A stretch of 64,000 bases of DNA, taken from positions 53,145 to 117,144 of the forward strand of contig SKON01000049.1 of the NCBI GenBank assembly GCA_007120035.1, in the 5' to 3' direction. The notes beneath the pieces were generated by a model, which worked only from the letters and a program-made list of their open reading frames with translations, was not told the origin of the DNA and did not search any database. Below, piece by piece: positions 25,344-34,600 of the stretch. The DNA comes from Myxococcales bacterium (GTDB lineage: Bacteria > Myxococcota_A > Bradymonadia > Bradymonadales > Bradymonadaceae). The first letter of the stretch is position 1; each line of letters starts with the position of its first letter. The position numbers and the translations under genes are program-made.

Positions 25344-25668
25344 CCGCAGCGGGCCTTGGCCCGCGAGGACCTTCGGGCCGCTGTTTCAGGCCCGACTCGC
25401 GAAAGCCTCGCGGCCTTGGCCCGAGGAGAGGTGCCAGGGTTCGCCTCCTGGGGGCGCTGGTGGACGAACCGCCGAGGAGGACCGATTGGCGTGCCCGGAA
25501 GTGGTGCCAGGTTCGCCTCCTGGGATCGCTGGAGGACGAACCGCCGAGGAGGACCGATTTGTGTTCCGGAAAGAGAGGGCGGAGCGGAACCTCCCCTCGG
25601 GCCAAGGCCACGAGGCTCGGCGAGTCGGGCTACGCCCGAGGGTCCTCGCGGGCCAAGGCCCGCTGCGG
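25344..25668. repeat. large nested inverted-repeat structure in non-coding DNA
   Basis: There is no gene between 25290 and about 25870. Arms at 25344-25434 and 25587-25668 are complementary along most of their length, with a perfect outer stretch of 28 bases (25344-25371 pairs with 25641-25668) and a 9-base asymmetric bulge. Each arm contains two copies of a GGGCCTTGGCCCG-like element that is itself a mini-hairpin. The 150-base loop holds two direct repeats. The transcript could fold into one long branched hairpin, as expected of a structured RNA or a transposon-derived cruciform. Confidence 0.7.
25431..25571. repeat. two ~69-base direct repeats inside the inverted-repeat loop
   Basis: Unit 1 (25431-25500) and unit 2 (25504-25571) are about 85% identical by eye, from GTGCCAGG to CCGGAA. 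Each contains its own hairpin: in unit 2 GGTTCGCCTCC pairs with GGAGGACGAACC with one bulged A and a 10-base loop. Confidence 0.65.
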
Positions 25669-25717
25669 TCTGCGGCCAACCGATCAACGTGGATCACACT
25701 CAGTGGGCCGGGGTGCC

Positions 25718-25756
25718 CCGGTGCTGGCGCACCACCCCCGGGGGGCGTCCCGGGGC
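25718..25756. repeat. short copy of the dispersed intergenic repeat
   Basis: Bases 25718-25737 match 9355-9374 at 19 of 20 positions, and 25738-25756 match 9565-9583 at 19 of 19. In this copy the two arms are directly joined, without the 186-base centre seen at 9.3-9.6 kb. Confidence 0.6.
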
Positions 25757-25874
25757 CGCCCGGTCCGCCATCGGACCTCTCGAGTGACACCGGCTTGCGC
25801 GGCGAACCAGAGAAGTGGCACACTTCCGCCTGATCAGAGACTTGCCAGGAAGCCGAAGAGCACGTTGGGAATTC

Positions 25875-27587
25875 ATGACGCCACCATCGGATACGACCAC
25901 CTCAGGAACGCGGCGAAAGCAGGAGATCCTTCGACGGACCCGGATGGGGCTGGAGGAGGATCTGGAGGACCTGCGGGAGGAGCTCCTGGGGCTTCTGGAA
26001 GACTACGAGACACGATTGCAGCGAGCGAGGTTGCATCTGCCCCGGTGGTTGGATCTGCCCGGGGAGGTGCTCCGAGGGCATTTTGAGCTCGATGGTCCAG
26101 GGCCTCTCGAAGGGGTGTTGATCGGGCCCCGGGCGGTGGCGATGGTGGCCGCCGAGGTGGAGGGGTTTCTGGGAGAGTGGCTCGGTGGCGAGGAGCCCCG
26201 GGCCTGGGCGGATCGAGAAGACGAGAAGGCGCTGGAGAAGCTGGAGGGGGAGCTGACGGCGTTGAGAGAGCTCACCGCCGAGGCCCAGGCCGTCGCCGAG
26301 ACCTTCGCCGATCAGGGGCCTCTGGGGTTGGAGCAGCTTCTGGAGACGATCGTCTTCGATCTGGAGACCCGTCGGGAGACCGACGTGGAGGCTCTGGAGG
26401 TGCTGATTCGGGACGGGGAGGTGGAGGCGGGGCGGGACGCCCAGGCGGAGATCGCAGAGCTCTGGGAGGATCAGCGGCGGCGGGTCACGCAGCTGCAGCG
26501 AGTGTGGGATGAGTTTCTGGCGATCCATGACGAGGGGATTCGCCGGACGCTGTCGGGGTTGGAGGAACTCTCGGAGCTCGTGGACCGAACCCGTGAGGGG
26601 ATCGAGGGGTCTGGGGTGTTGGAGCCCTCGGCGCCGATGCTGCCCGGTTTGGAGGAGGTGTCGTCGAACCCGTTCTTGCGGGCTTCTGAGGTGTCCGAGG
26701 CGACCGAGGAACCGCCCCAGGCGGCCGAGGAGGTCGAGGAAGAGTCCGAGGCGGTCGAGGAAGAGCCCGAGGTGGTCGAGGAGGAGGAGGAGCCGCCGCC
26801 CGTCGATCTGGCGGGGCCGACCGTGCCCGATGGCTCCGACGTGGCGACCCTCGTGGGGGCTGAGGTGACCCCCGAGTTTGAAGAGCCCGCGGAAGAGCCC
26901 GAGGACGAGGCGGAAGAAGAGCTGGAAGAGGAGGAGCCCGCACCGGAGGAGAAAGAAGAGCCCGAGGAAGACGAGCCACCGAAAGAGGAACCAGCGGAGG
27001 AAGAGGTGCTTCGGGTTCGGTCCTTCCGGGTTCGCGAGGGGTGGCAGGTGGTCAGCGGTGGGGAGATCGCCGCCTGGCTGGGGCCTCCGGCGGTGGTGGT
27101 GGTGGTGATCCTGGCGCTGAGTCTCTTGTCGTTGGTGGATCTTACGCCCAACCCCATCGAGCGGTGGGACGCGGCGCTGCCGGCGGCCTTCGTGGCGATG
27201 GGGCTCCTGGTCCTCTTTCCGTTGATCTCGAAGTGGCGGCCCATGTGGGAAGGGGTGAAGTTTCGGGTGCTGCGGCGAGGGGAGTACGAGGACGAGGTGG
27301 ATCTTCTGGTGACCAGCTCGGCGCTGACCTTCGATCGGACCCGGTGGCGGCTTGGGGAGCTGCGGGACGTGGAGGTGCGGCGGTGGGAGGCCGAGGGCGG
27401 GATCTTCGGATGGGTCATGGTCTTGTCGCCCCCCTTTCAAAAGCCCTTTGAGCTCGCTACGATAGAGAGGAACGAAGAAGAGTGGGCCCAGGCGTCAGTG
27501 CCGGTCGATGATCCACCGGAGGAGGCCTGGCAGCTTCCGCCGGAGGAGTTTTCGATCTTGCGGGGGGTCTTGGAGAGGGAGAGATGA
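25875..27587 (+). CDS. acidic coiled-coil membrane protein of unknown function
   Basis: About 570 residues. The first 240 are leucine- and glutamate-rich helices with coiled-coil character. A long disordered acidic stretch follows, dominated by Glu, Pro and Val with VEEEPEVVEEEEEPPP-like repeats. Two transmembrane helices (PPAVVVVVILALSLLSLV and ALPAAFVAMGLLVLFPLIS) come next, and then about 130 C-terminal residues with a PH-like beta pattern (VDLLVTSSALTFDRTRWRLGEL). I placed the start at the ATG 25875; in-frame GTG 25815 and ATG 25944 are alternatives and none has a strong ribosome site. Its stop overlaps the caspase-like gene as ATGA, so the two are made together. Confidence 0.7.
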   Translation: MTPPSDTTTSGTRRKQEILRRTRMGLEEDLEDLREELLGLLEDYETRLQRARLHLPRWLDLPGEVLRGHFELDGPGPLEGVLIGPRAVAMVAAEVEGFLGEWLGGEEPRAWADREDEKALEKLEGELTALRELTAEAQAVAETFADQGPLGLEQLLETIVFDLETRRETDVEALEVLIRDGEVEAGRDAQAEIAELWEDQRRRVTQLQRVWDEFLAIHDEGIRRTLSGLEELSELVDRTREGIEGSGVLEPSAPMLPGLEEVSSNPFLRASEVSEATEEPPQAAEEVEEESEAVEEEPEVVEEEEEPPPVDLAGPTVPDGSDVATLVGAEVTPEFEEPAEEPEDEAEEELEEEEPAPEEKEEPEEDEPPKEEPAEEEVLRVRSFRVREGWQVVSGGEIAAWLGPPAVVVVVILALSLLSLVDLTPNPIERWDAALPAAFVAMGLLVLFPLISKWRPMWEGVKFRVLRRGEYEDEVDLLVTSSALTFDRTRWRLGELRDVEVRRWEAEGGIFGWVMVLSPPFQKPFELATIERNEEEWAQASVPVDDPPEEAWQLPPEEFSILRGVLERER

Positions 27588-29224
27588 GAGAAAGAGTAGC
27601 GGTTGGGGTGGCCTCGTGGGCGGCGTTCGTCGCGGTCTTTGCTTTCTCGGTGATGGCCTGGGGCCAGGATCTGTGGCCCGGGCTGTCGTCGCCTCCGCAG
27701 GTGCAGGGCAGCGGTGACGGCGACGTGGCCGTGATCGTAGGGATCGAGCGGTATCTCCTGCTCCCCGACGTGGATGGGGCGGTTCGAAACGTGAACGACT
27801 GGGAGGCCTTCTTCTCCCGGGGGTTGGGCATCGATGAGGTCCGGGTGCTCACGAATAATAACGCCACCAAGGAGGGGATGCTGCGGGTGGCTGAGGAGGC
27901 GGCGGCCGCCGCGGGCGACGGCGGTACGGTGTGGTACGTGTTCATCGGCCACGGGGCGCCGACCCGTGACGGTGCCGGAGGAGCGCTGGTGGGGGTGGAC
28001 GCTCAGCAGAGTGTGGAGAGCCTCTTTTCCCGTAGCTTGCCGCAGGCGGAGCTCCTGGAGGTGTTGGAGTCGGGAGCCCAGGCCCAGACCGTGGTGGTCG
28101 TGGATGCTTGTTTCAGCGGGCGCGACGGCGGTGGTGATGCGCTGGCCCCGGGGGTACAGCCCGTGGTGCCTGTGGAGCTTGTGCCATCGATGGCGGCGAC
28201 GACGGTGGTGCTCTCGGCGGCGCAGGCCACGGAGTTCGCCGGCGCGTTGCCTGGCGAGGCCCGTCCGGCGTTTAGCTACCTGCTCCTGGGTGCGCTCCGG
28301 GGCTGGGCCGCAGGGGATGACGGGGAGGTCACCACCACGGCGGCGATGCGCTACGTGGCGCGACAGCTGCGGCACTTGCAAGATCGGCAGCAGACCCCGG
28401 AGTGGTTTGGCCCGGGCGATCTGGTGCTGGTGCGGGGAGCGACCGAGGAGGACCCCATCGGGGACTTGTGGGTTCGGATGGCCGCCAGGGAGGAGGGGCG
28501 TTCGGCGCCGGTGGAGCGTCCAGGACCGTCGTCTTCGGGGGAGTGGAGCGGAGCCAGGCGGGCCTTCGACAGGCAGCGGTTGTGGACCGATGGGTCCTAT
28601 TTCTATCAGGGGGTGCTCGATCCGGGGCAGAGTCAGCGTACCCTGCGGTTGGACTGGCCCGGGTTCTACGAGACCGTGGACCGAGCCGATCTGGCTGTGG
28701 AGTACCGGGAGTCGGAGGCGACGTTTCAGTTGGCTGTCCAGGAGCATCAAGACGCCGTGTTGAGGGCCCAGCGGTTGCGGTTGTGGACCGGAATCGGGGT
28801 GAGCGCCGTGCTGGTCAGCTCCGGGGTGTGGATGCTGGCCCGGGGGATCGGGAGGTGGCCCGATGGCAGCGGGAGCACGGGGATGGTCATCGGCGGCACG
28901 ATGACCATGACCTTCGGATTCATCCCGGCGGGGATCGGGATCGCGCTCTCTCAGATGGTCCCCAGGAGCTTGCAGCGGGCCGAGCCCCGGCGACCCTCCG
29001 ACGGGTTTCATCCCATGAGCCCCGGGGAGCGGTGGTCGGCGGCGTATCGTCGAAACGTGGAGGTCTGCCGAGAGCACGGCCTGGAGCGAGAACCCGAGGG
29101 GTACGCCTGCGAGGATATCGCCGGTCTGGAGGAGCCGACGCCGAGCGCCGGAGTGCAGGACGTGCAGTTCTACGGCGGTCCCGATGGGGACGGGTGGTCC
29201 CTGGGGCTGGGGTTCCGGTTCTGA
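27584..29224 (+). CDS. exported caspase-like (C14/metacaspase-type) protease with C-terminal membrane anchor
   Basis: A 546-residue protein. The signal peptide (about 1-27, ending AWGQ) is followed by a caspase-fold domain (45-280) with the catalytic pair: His123 in FIGHGAP and Cys176 in VVDACFSG. Other fold landmarks are VIVGIERY at 50-57 and LSAAQATEFAG near 210-220. Residues 400-425 and 430-458 are hydrophobic helices, so the protease domain should sit in the periplasm. ATGA overlap with the acidic coiled-coil gene implies coupling. The stop lies 4 bases from the convergent CPBP protease gene. Substrate unknown; prokaryotic caspase homologs often act in stress, signalling or cell-death systems. 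Confidence 0.85.
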   Translation: MRERVAVGVASWAAFVAVFAFSVMAWGQDLWPGLSSPPQVQGSGDGDVAVIVGIERYLLLPDVDGAVRNVNDWEAFFSRGLGIDEVRVLTNNNATKEGMLRVAEEAAAAAGDGGTVWYVFIGHGAPTRDGAGGALVGVDAQQSVESLFSRSLPQAELLEVLESGAQAQTVVVVDACFSGRDGGGDALAPGVQPVVPVELVPSMAATTVVLSAAQATEFAGALPGEARPAFSYLLLGALRGWAAGDDGEVTTTAAMRYVARQLRHLQDRQQTPEWFGPGDLVLVRGATEEDPIGDLWVRMAAREEGRSAPVERPGPSSSGEWSGARRAFDRQRLWTDGSYFYQGVLDPGQSQRTLRLDWPGFYETVDRADLAVEYRESEATFQLAVQEHQDAVLRAQRLRLWTGIGVSAVLVSSGVWMLARGIGRWPDGSGSTGMVIGGTMTMTFGFIPAGIGIALSQMVPRSLQRAEPRRPSDGFHPMSPGERWSAAYRRNVEVCREHGLEREPEGYACEDIAGLEEPTPSAGVQDVQFYGGPDGDGWSLGLGFRF

Positions 29225-29228
29225 GGTC

Positions 29229-30389
29229 TCAGAAGTAGTGCACGTGGAGCACGAGGATCATCATATTCGCCAGACCATGGAGGATCGTGGGGGCGACGAT
29301 GGAGCCCGTGCGGTCTTTGAGCCAACCGAAGAGTAAGGAGGGGAAGAAGACCGCCGCCCGGGCCGGGTCGATGGTTCCGGCGATGGGGACCAGCACGTGT
29401 CCCACGGCGAAGAGGGCGCTGGTGATCCAGTTGGCCTTGGAGAAGCCGAGGAAGCGCCCCGGCTTTTCGTTGGGGTCCGTGCCGAACCGCTGGTGGAGAC
29501 GGGTCTGGAGGTAGCCCCGGTAGAAGTACTCCTCGGGGAAGGCGATGACGATCAGGTGCGTCAGGCCCCAGAGGAGGAGCCACCACAGGGTGCGGTCTAT
29601 GGAGCCCGTTGGCGCGCCCTCTTCGTGGGTGGGTTGATCCCCGAAGTAGAGCGCGGCGTCGCCGTCGTGGAGGACCTGGATCTTCACGGACCGGGGGAGC
29701 TCCTCCGGAGGGGCTCCCGGAGGACCTCGGAGGCGAAGCTGGCCCTGGTGGCGGTCATTAGGGAGCGTGATGAGCCAGGCGTCGGCGAGGGTGTTCATCC
29801 CCGGTGGGAGGTCGGCGAGGGGGATCGACGTGGGGTCTTCGAGCCACTCTGGAGGGGCCGGGATGGTCCGTAGGGTGCCGTGATCGTCCCAGCGGAAGGG
29901 GCGATCGGCCTGGACCAACGCGTGGATCGGACCGTCGGGAGAGGCGGCGTCGATCGAGAGGGTGGAGCCGCGTTCCCGAACGCGGACGTACCGGGGGGCC
30001 TCGACGGAGGAGGCCGCGCCGGAGAGCTCTTCGGGCCACTGAAAGTAGTGGTCCGGGCTGGGGTGAAACTGCCGCTCCGTGACGTGGGCCTCCCAGAGGT
30101 GGTTGCCCAGGGCGAAGGGGATGAAGACGAGGATCGCCGCGGCCAGGCCGAGGCCGATATGGGAGAGAGGGAACCGCTCCAGGGCGATGCCGAAGTCTGC
30201 CAGGTCCTCGCCGCGGCGCCGCAAGAGGACGTAGGGGACGAGGATGAAGAGGAGGGCGGCCAGGGCGGCGGTGTGCCCCTGGAGGGGCGGGATGACGTGG
30301 GCCGCCGTGGTCAAGAGGGCCAGGCAGACCACGACCAGGGCGAAGACGCCCAGGGGCTCTCGGAGGGTCGGCTGGGGCCGGTCAGCCAT
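29229..30389 (-). CDS. CPBP (CAAX/Abi-type) intramembrane metalloprotease
   Basis: A 386-residue multi-spanning protein. The glutamate motif EEYFYRG (Glu286-Glu287) is followed by conserved histidines in FAVGHVLV near 329 and LHGLANM near 371, the signature of CPBP glutamic-type intramembrane proteases. An N-terminal pair of helices and a soluble insert of about 170 residues with no recognised domain precede the catalytic part; this makes it longer than a typical CPBP protein. Its start overlaps the end of the upstream lipoprotein gene by 8 bases, so it is the last gene of the helicase-fusion operon. Substrate unknown. Confidence 0.85.
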   Translation of the reverse strand: MADRPQPTLREPLGVFALVVVCLALLTTAAHVIPPLQGHTAALAALLFILVPYVLLRRRGEDLADFGIALERFPLSHIGLGLAAAILVFIPFALGNHLWEAHVTERQFHPSPDHYFQWPEELSGAASSVEAPRYVRVRERGSTLSIDAASPDGPIHALVQADRPFRWDDHGTLRTIPAPPEWLEDPTSIPLADLPPGMNTLADAWLITLPNDRHQGQLRLRGPPGAPPEELPRSVKIQVLHDGDAALYFGDQPTHEEGAPTGSIDRTLWWLLLWGLTHLIVIAFPEEYFYRGYLQTRLHQRFGTDPNEKPGRFLGFSKANWITSALFAVGHVLVPIAGTIDPARAAVFFPSLLFGWLKDRTGSIVAPTILHGLANMMILVLHVHYF

Positions 30390-31602
30390 CGTCGGGGTCG
30401 TCGGGGGCTGGGGTCACGGGGCGGACGGCCCGGACGCTGCGGACCAGGAGCTCGTCGTCGTAGGTGAGATCCAGGGTGCCCGAGGGGGCCATGGCGACCC
30501 ATCGGACCTCTCCATCGTCGGGGTTCAGGGCGTAGATCAGTGCCGGATCGTCGTCGCGGCGAAGCAGGAGGTAGAGGGTGTCCTCGGAGAACCCCACCGG
30601 GGGGAAGGCCTCTCCCACGTGGAAGGCCATGCGGAGGGCGCCGTCGTCGGTGTCGATGCCGAGGATCGTGGGGCCCACCTTGAGCAGGAGGAGGCGGTGG
30701 TCGGTGCTGGTGACCTGGAAGGTGATCCGGGGTCGGCTCGGGAGGAGGGCCTCCCAGGACTTGGACATGGTGTCGAGATCCCAGGCGGTCAGGAGGGGCT
30801 CGTCTTCAGCGGGAGCGAAGAAGATCTGCTCTTCGTCGGTGGCGTAGAAGGCGGCGCGGCCGCCGCGACCCGGCAGGGATCGGTGGCGCATCTCAGCGCC
30901 TGTGAAGGGGTACCGAAGGGTGATCCCCCGGATGTCGGCGGAGACCAGGCCGTTGGCGAACGCGAAGGGCCTGACGCCGGCCCAGAAGTCGAGGCGACCT
31001 TCGTGGACGACCTCGCCTGAGTCCTGGCGGGCGCAGAAGAAGAGGGTGTTGCCCTGAAAGAGAGTGCCCCCGCAGAGGAGGCGGTCCTGAAGGGCGGTGA
31101 GGAAGGAGCCCCGGTAGTTGGCGGTGAAGTTTCGGGACTCGGCGGTGCGGTCCATCACGTGATGCCAGGCCACGGACCCGTCGGGGCCGTAGACGACGAC
31201 CTGGAGGTTCGTGGTGCGGTCCTCGCCCTCGACGGCCCGGGAGTACGCCACGGCCCGAGACTCTCCGAACTCCAGGTAGGCTTCGGGATCGCAGCCGTAG
31301 AGGGCCCGGCGGTGGGCGCCGGGCTCGAAGGGCCAGTCCAAGAACTCCCCGTCTTCTTCGAAGAGCTCGCGGCAGGCCGGGAAGAGCTGGGCTTCGCCGG
31401 TGGTGATGCGGCGGAGGTCGCCGGGGCGTAGATCCGTGAAGTCCCGGATCTCATCGTCGTCGAGATCGGAGTAGTCCCAGGAGGGGGGCGGCTCCGGCTC
31501 GGCCCGCTCGGGAGCCTGGGAAGAGCCGGTGAGGTCGTCGCAGGCCCCGACCACGAGGAGGGTGGCCAGGAGGGCGATGGTTATTAGGGCAGGTCGTTCC
31601 AT
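30382..31602 (-). CDS. PQQ-like beta-propeller lipoprotein
   Basis: A 406-residue lipoprotein with lipobox VVGAC (Cys 21) and a Pro/Glu-rich linker. The rest is a beta propeller with PQQ-type blade ends: TAWDLDTMSKSWEALLP, GIDTDDGALRMAFHVG and ALNPDDGEVRWVAMAPSG. Acidic -1/+2 context after Cys (CDDL) would favour inner-membrane retention by the Lol rule known from Escherichia coli, which may not hold here. Its ATG lies 19 bases inside the end of the helicase-fusion gene, and its own end overlaps the CPBP protease gene by 8 bases. This is tight translational coupling with both. A binding or scaffold role is inferred. Confidence 0.8.
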   Translation of the reverse strand: MERPALITIALLATLLVVGACDDLTGSSQAPERAEPEPPPSWDYSDLDDDEIRDFTDLRPGDLRRITTGEAQLFPACRELFEEDGEFLDWPFEPGAHRRALYGCDPEAYLEFGESRAVAYSRAVEGEDRTTNLQVVVYGPDGSVAWHHVMDRTAESRNFTANYRGSFLTALQDRLLCGGTLFQGNTLFFCARQDSGEVVHEGRLDFWAGVRPFAFANGLVSADIRGITLRYPFTGAEMRHRSLPGRGGRAAFYATDEEQIFFAPAEDEPLLTAWDLDTMSKSWEALLPSRPRITFQVTSTDHRLLLLKVGPTILGIDTDDGALRMAFHVGEAFPPVGFSEDTLYLLLRRDDDPALIYALNPDDGEVRWVAMAPSGTLDLTYDDELLVRSVRAVRPVTPAPDDPDDG

Positions 31603-34600
31603 GAGAGGGCGTGGGTCCGGGGGTGTTCGAGCCAGGAGCGGACCCGGGGGTCTTGCTCCAGGCAGGATCTGGAGCCAAAGAGGATCAACTTCTTTCGGGC
31701 TCGGGTCAACGCGACGTTGAGGCGGCGGGGATCGGAGAGGAAGTCTCCGGGGGAGTCGGTCTTGACGGTGCTGATGAGGATCACGTCCTTCTCGTTGCCC
31801 TGGAAGCGCTCCACGGTGTCGATCTGGAGGCGGGGATCCCGTGGGATGGACTGCCGAAGGAGGTGGACCTGAGCCCGGAAGGGGGAGATCACCCCCAGGG
31901 TGAGATGGGGGTCGCTGGCGAGGAGCTCGGCGACGGTGGTGGCGAGCGCGTCGGCTTCCCGGGGGTTGGTGCGGTGGTCCTCGTCGCCGTCGATGTCGAC
32001 GAAGGTGACGGGGTGGTCGGGAGTGAGGACAGGATCGAGGGGGGAGCTCTCGAGGTCGGGGAGCTTTCGATCGGCGCAGGATTCGTGGGCGACGAGGCGG
32101 TCGTCGTAGAACGCGGCGCTGGGGAAGGCCATCACGTCGCGGTGCATCCGGTACTGAGTGGCGAGGAGGTGTACGGTGTGGGTGTTCTCCAGGCGCTCGA
32201 AGAGGCTACGGTCGAGGCCGCCGACGTGGATCGCCTGCAGGGACGGGTCGTCGACGTCGAGGAAGTCCGAGAGGGCGAGCTCGCTGGTGACGATCGGGGG
32301 GAGCTGGTTTGGGTCGCCGATGAGGACGCCCCGGCGGGCGAAGGAGAGCGGCGAGAGGGCCAGGGGCTCCGTGAGTTGGCTGGCCTCGTCGATGAGGACC
32401 ACGTCGAAGGGGCTGGGGCCGTGTTCGCCGGCGAAGAAGGTCATCGCCGGGTGGCGGATCGCCTTATGGGCCGTGGTGGCGACGAAGTCTGCGCGGAGCA
32501 GGGCGGCGGCGAGCCTCTCCTGGGAGGTGGCGTTGGCGCCGAGGTCGTCGGCGAAGACCTCGGCGGGGTCGATGCCGCGGCGGCGCAGGGCGGTGGCCAG
32601 GTGTGGCGAGCGGATTGAAGAGCCGAGGCGCAGGACTCGCGGTGGTTCGTCGCCCCGGGCCTCGGCGGCGTCGAGGAGCTTGAGGATCAGGGTGTCGACG
32701 GCGGTGTTCGTCAGGGCGGAGAGGAGCACTTTCTCTCCCCGAGCGGCGCACTCCATGGCGAGGTGGGCGGCGACGGTGGTCTTGCCCGTGCCCGGGGGGC
32801 CCTGGATCAGGGTGATCGGGTCGCCGGCGAGGGCGGCCGTGACGGCTCGTGTTTGGGTGTCGTTGAGGAGCGCCGAGGCGGCTCTGGTGGGGTGAGGGCT
32901 TGCCTCTTGAGGGCGTGCTTCTCGCGGGCCCGTGGGCTCGGGGGAGAAGAGGGCCTTTAGGAGGCCCGGGTGCCCGTGGCGCAGGACGCGGTAGAGGGCG
33001 CGGTGGCTGGTGCGGTAGCCGATGCGTGCCGGGAGGCGATCGGCGTTCCACCCCGGGCCGGGGTGATCCGGCGCGAGGGGGCCGCTGAAGAGGCGGATCC
33101 GAAGGCAGGAGCGGTCGCCGTCGGCGCTGTCGACGACGACGCCCCGGAGGATCTGGGTGGACTCCACGTGGCCCCGGTGCAGGAGGAGGGTGTCGCCGGG
33201 GGAGAAGATATGGAGGCCCGGGCCCGTGAGGCGAACCCGGTCCGGGGTGTCCTCGGGGTCGAGGGTGAGGTCCGCCACGGCGGCGCCGTCGGCGATCCTG
33301 TCGGGGAGGCGTTCGGGGCGAAAGATCACGCCCATGGCGACGTGATCGGCCCATCGCTCTCGCTCCACGAGGGAGGCGAAGTGGGCGTGGTGGGCTCGGG
33401 CTGTGGCGAGGAGGTCTGGGCTCAGGTCGGGACGAGTCGCCGAGGTCTGTGGGGCGTCCCTGGCGAGCCCCAGAAGATCGGTCTGGGCGGAGCACCGATC
33501 TCGCCGAAACCGGCACTCGTTCTGCCGGCAGAGGCGAGGATGCTCCATGAAGGTCGGTGGTTCGTACTCGGAGCGGGGATCGACGAACTTCTGGTGGGCG
33601 AAGAGCAGGTGGTTGCGGGCTCGTAAGAGCTCCGTGGGGGCTCCCGGTTGGAGGGGCACGTGGTCCTGTTTTCCCACCTTGGAGTAAAGGAGGTAGCCCG
33701 TCAGGGGTGCGCTCTCGCGGCGGGCCCACTCCTCCCAGAGGAGGGCGTAGCTCTGGACCTGTCCGTGGTGGCCGGTCCAGGGGCGGCCAGTCTTCAGCTC
33801 CAGGATCTGGAGGCCTCGGGTGGGGTCGTGGACGACGAGATCGGTCCGGCCCTCTAAGCCGTACCGGGTGGAGAATCGGGTGACCTCGGCGTGATGGCCT
33901 TTCCAGCCGCGGCCGGTGATGGTCCGGAGCCAGGCGAAGTGCTCGGCGGAGTCGCCGACCAGGTCTGCCAGCTCGGCGTCGCCGACGCCGGCGGCCAGGA
34001 AGTCCAGTCGAAGGGCCGGCAGGCACCGGTCGAGGGCCTCCTGGTGGGTCAGAGAGCCGTCGGCGACGAGCTCTTCGAGGAATTGGTGGACCAGGTTTCC
34101 GAAGGGGAGGTGATGGCTGAAGGTTCCAGGGTCGCGGGCGTCCACGAAGACCCGTTGGGGGCAGCCCCGGGCGGTGAGGACATTGGTGACCGAGACGGGC
34201 CAGTGGGGCTCGACCACCACCTGGGTGTCGGAGCCGGCGGTCCAGAAGGTGCGTCCCGAGGAGTCGTTGATCTTGCGGGGGGAGAAGAGGTGGAGCTCGG
34301 CGCCGTTCCAGAGGAGAGAGAGCTCGGCGAAGAGCGCCGGGGATTGGTCGCGGTACACGAAGAAAGAGGCCGGGCCGAGGTGGAAGCGAAGCCCCGGGCC
34401 TCGGCGGGGGTGGTCGAAGGGTTCGATGTCCCGGACCCGGCCGCGGAGGGTCTCTGAGGAGGCCGTCGTCGAGGTCGGGGCCGGGGAGATCCGGAGGCCC
34501 GAGAGGAGCTCGTCGATGGTCTGGGGACGATCGGCGGGGTCCCTGGCGAGGGCGGCGTCGAGGGCCGGGATGGCGAAGGCCGGGAGGGTGGTGAAGCTGG

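Noticed and set aside
25431..25571. CRISPR-like repeat pair
   Set aside because: Only two units, about 69 bases each and nearly contiguous with no spacer-sized unique sequence; no cas genes are in the window.
25279..25833. Several overlapping open frames in the repeat region
   Set aside because: They arise from the inverted and direct repeats, are open in many frames at once, and show no codon pattern or ribosome site.
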